Assembly (NCBI GenBank): GCA_003155465.1
Contig: PMCR01000480.1
Coordinates: 1-15,340, forward strand
Length of the DNA: 15,340 nucleotides
Source of the DNA: Myxococcales bacterium
Lineage (GTDB): Bacteria; Myxococcota; Polyangia; Fen-1088
Reading direction: 5' to 3'
Translations under genes and position numbers: made by a program
In this document: in pieces, positions 13,754 through 15,340 of the stretch
How positions within the stretch are numbered: position 1 is the first letter of the stretch
Layout of the letters: every line of letters begins with the position of its first letter
The notes under the pieces: model-generated
Databases searched by the model: none
Seen by the model: only the letters and a program-made list of their open reading frames with translations
Told to the model about the DNA's origin: nothing

Positions 13754-15340
13754 TCAAGGTCTGGCCGTGAGTCGCGCATCGCTTCCCCAATTGCGCCGCT
13801 CAATTACCGTCTTCGGTTCGTACCTCCACCCACGAGCGACGCGAAGCTGTTCGAGCACGCTGGCCCCGAACAGGATCGGAGCCACGGCCGCGCCGACCCA
13901 TCGTCCTACGTTTCCGCATTCCACGTTGATCTGCTGCCGGAGCGACTGCACCTGTTGGCGAGTGGACGGTCGGTTTTCCAGCGCGAGCCTGTACTCCATG
14001 CTTCGAAGGGTCGCGTCCATGATGTGCTGGTAGACCAGTCTTTCCCGGTGAAATCGGCGGCGCACCCGATGATCCGGGTGTTTCGAATATCTCCGCCAGC
14101 CGGCGAGCATGGTCTTGAAGAGCCGGTAGACGCTGGGGCCGTTCCTCTCGTAGTCGCGACGAAATGCCCAATCAAGCAGCAGCTTCGATTCGTCACGTGA
14201 AATACTTGGATGCCGGAAGTTGAACTTGAACTGTCCATGGATGTCCGCGTACGGAACCTCCGGAAGCAGCGACTCTTCTCGCAGGCTCTTTTCATAAAGT
14301 GGCGTGCCCGGCATCGGCGTGTAGAGCATGAACTGATGGAAATCCATCTCGTGAGAGATGGCATGCTCGATCTCGTCCCGGACGTTCTCGACCGTGTGAT
14401 GCGGCAACCCGATGATAGAGGATCCGATGGTTGCAATGCCGTGCTCACGAAGACGCCGGACCATTTCTACCGTGTCGGCGTCTTCGAGCTTCTTGTAATC
14501 CGACCCGGGTGATTCCAACCCGAGCCAGATCCAGGACACGCCCAACTCCACCAAGGTTTCGATCGAGTACTGCGCGATGGCGTTCGCGGACGAGAAGACG
14601 TAAAGCGCCCACGACTCGTTCCGTTCGCGCATTCGATTGAGCAACTGCATCGCGCGATCGCGATGCAACAGGAAGTTTTCGTCGAGCAGGAAGAAGGCCG
14701 ATGAATGTAGCTGCGACTCGATGTCGCAAAGGGCATCGAACAGCTCGTTGCCGTCTTTGAAGAAATTGTGGACCTTGCCCTTGCCGCCGAAAAAGGCGGA
14801 GGTGCAGCAGAAATCGCAGCCCATGGGACAGCCCACCGAAGGCGCGACGACCGCGGGCAAGGCTGCGCGCGGGGCCGGCAAAGGCAGGCCCATGAAGCGA
14901 AACCCGAACGACGAACAGACCGCAGGATGGCGAATGGGCGCTTCCGGGTCCTCGCCGAGAAAGCGCCGCATCCACTCGACCCCTTCTCCCTTCACGACAT
15001 GATCGGCATCGACCATGGCCTCCAGGCCGGGGATCGCAGCGACGTGACCGCCCACGACAATCCGGGAGCGCGGCGACAGTGCTCGCGCGACCTCGCACAT
15101 CTTCTTCACCTTGCCGACGTTGGCCACAATGGATGAGATGCCGATGATGTCGTAACCATGGCCCGTGATCTCGTGTTCGAAGATCTCTAGCGTCGGAAAA
15201 TCGAGCACCGTGCAGGCTGCCGAGATGTTCGCTTGAATCAGCCGAATTCCCAGCGATGGATGAAACACGCGAAGCGAGAAAGAACCTTGTTCGCGCGTGA
15301 CTTGATTGTGAAAAAGCTCCATTGGGTTGATGGCACGGCT
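13754..15340 (-). CDS. B12-binding-domain radical SAM enzyme, 5' end probably outside the window
   Basis: At least 522 residues from the ATG at 15322. The frame stays open for six more codons to the window edge (SRAINP before the Met), no ribosome binding site precedes 15322, and AINP resembles the first strand of a B12-binding domain, so the true start probably lies beyond 15340. Numbering from that Met, residues about 30-125 form the cobalamin-binding-like domain (YDIIGISSIVANVGK, IVVGGHVAAIPGLE, VVKGEGVEW) without the DxHxxG lower-ligand motif. The radical SAM core carries Cys165-x3-Cys169-x2-Cys172 for the 4Fe-4S cluster, then LLDENFLL, WIWLGLES, GLPHHT and MLYTPMPGTPLYE. The C-terminal 130 residues are helical and arginine-rich. 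These enzymes make radical-driven methylations, cyclisations or rearrangements in lipid, pigment or natural-product pathways. No partner gene is visible, so the substrate is unknown. Confidence 0.88.
   Translation of the reverse strand, partial: SRAINPMELFHNQVTREQGSFSLRVFHPSLGIRLIQANISAACTVLDFPTLEIFEHEITGHGYDIIGISSIVANVGKVKKMCEVARALSPRSRIVVGGHVAAIPGLEAMVDADHVVKGEGVEWMRRFLGEDPEAPIRHPAVCSSFGFRFMGLPLPAPRAALPAVVAPSVGCPMGCDFCCTSAFFGGKGKVHNFFKDGNELFDALCDIESQLHSSAFFLLDENFLLHRDRAMQLLNRMRERNESWALYVFSSANAIAQYSIETLVELGVSWIWLGLESPGSDYKKLEDADTVEMVRRLREHGIATIGSSIIGLPHHTVENVRDEIEHAISHEMDFHQFMLYTPMPGTPLYEKSLREESLLPEVPYADIHGQFKFNFRHPSISRDESKLLLDWAFRRDYERNGPSVYRLFKTMLAGWRRYSKHPDHRVRRRFHRERLVYQHIMDATLRSMEYRLALENRPSTRQQVQSLRQQINVECGNVGRWVGAAVAPILFGASVLEQLRVARGWRYEPKTVIERRNWGSDARLTARP

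Noticed and set aside
13621..14200. Short frames on both strands around the convergent gap.
   Set aside because: They span the hairpin or run antisense to the radical SAM gene, have no ribosome binding sites and resemble no family.
1..15340. Search by eye for CRISPR arrays, tRNA/rRNA genes, insertion-sequence ends, retron- or toxin-like small genes and defence modules.
   Set aside because: No regular short repeats with spacers, no cloverleaf or rRNA signature, no transposase, reverse transcriptase, nuclease or toxin-antitoxin motif was recognised.

Overview
The window is high-GC DNA (by eye well above 60 percent, with strong G/C at third codon positions). It most resembles a Myxococcota or related deltaproteobacterial genome, probably from an uncultured member. 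The main grounds are the outer-membrane-type lipoprotein at 3804-5693, which carries myxobacterial cysteine-rich CGDG...CDDGN repeats around a fibro-slime domain, and the large FecR/VIT/vWA/TPR protein at 9501-13610. Both architectures are familiar from myxobacteria. The assignment is inference; no rRNA, tRNA or phylogenetic marker is present.

Layout, left to right. Positions 1-256 hold no gene I can support, but contain an imperfect GC-rich direct repeat and an AT-rich perfect inverted repeat. Positions 257-3465 (+) are a two-gene signalling operon: a FIST-domain protein followed 5 bp later by a PAS-PAS-HisKA-HATPase-REC hybrid histidine kinase. A 338-bp gap carries a terminator-like hairpin, an operator-like inverted repeat beside a -10-like hexamer, and a second short palindrome. 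It leads into the lipoprotein at 3804-5693 (+). This gene converges, with only 8 bp between stop codons, on a minus-strand pair: a 57-residue Trm112-type zinc-ribbon protein (6998-7171) and a PaaK-type phenylacetate-CoA ligase (5702-6994). Divergent from that pair is a membrane iron-sulfur oxidoreductase (7237-9324, +) of the HdrD/GlpC-like class that includes ETF:(methyl)menaquinone oxidoreductase. Next come the 1369-residue FecR-VIT-vWA-TPR membrane protein (9501-13610, +) and, converging on it, a B12-binding-domain radical SAM enzyme (13754 to at least 15322, -), whose frame stays open to the window edge.

Functional reading. The FIST/kinase pair fits a sensor unit of the NosP-NahK kind, with the soluble FIST protein sensing a small ligand and modulating the hybrid kinase. 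The ligase makes aryl- or acyl-CoA thioesters. The divergent membrane oxidoreductase could return electrons from acyl-CoA dehydrogenation via ETF to the quinone pool, so the two transcripts may share a degradation role (inference). The lipoprotein and the VIT/vWA protein look like envelope or surface proteins. The radical SAM enzyme has no recognisable pathway partner here.

I found no CRISPR array, insertion sequence, tRNA, rRNA, prophage or known defence module. I do not see a clearly new multi-gene system. The most worthwhile leads are the FIST/kinase pair, the unannotatably small Trm112 gene coupled to paaK, and the VIT/vWA protein with an altered metal-site motif.
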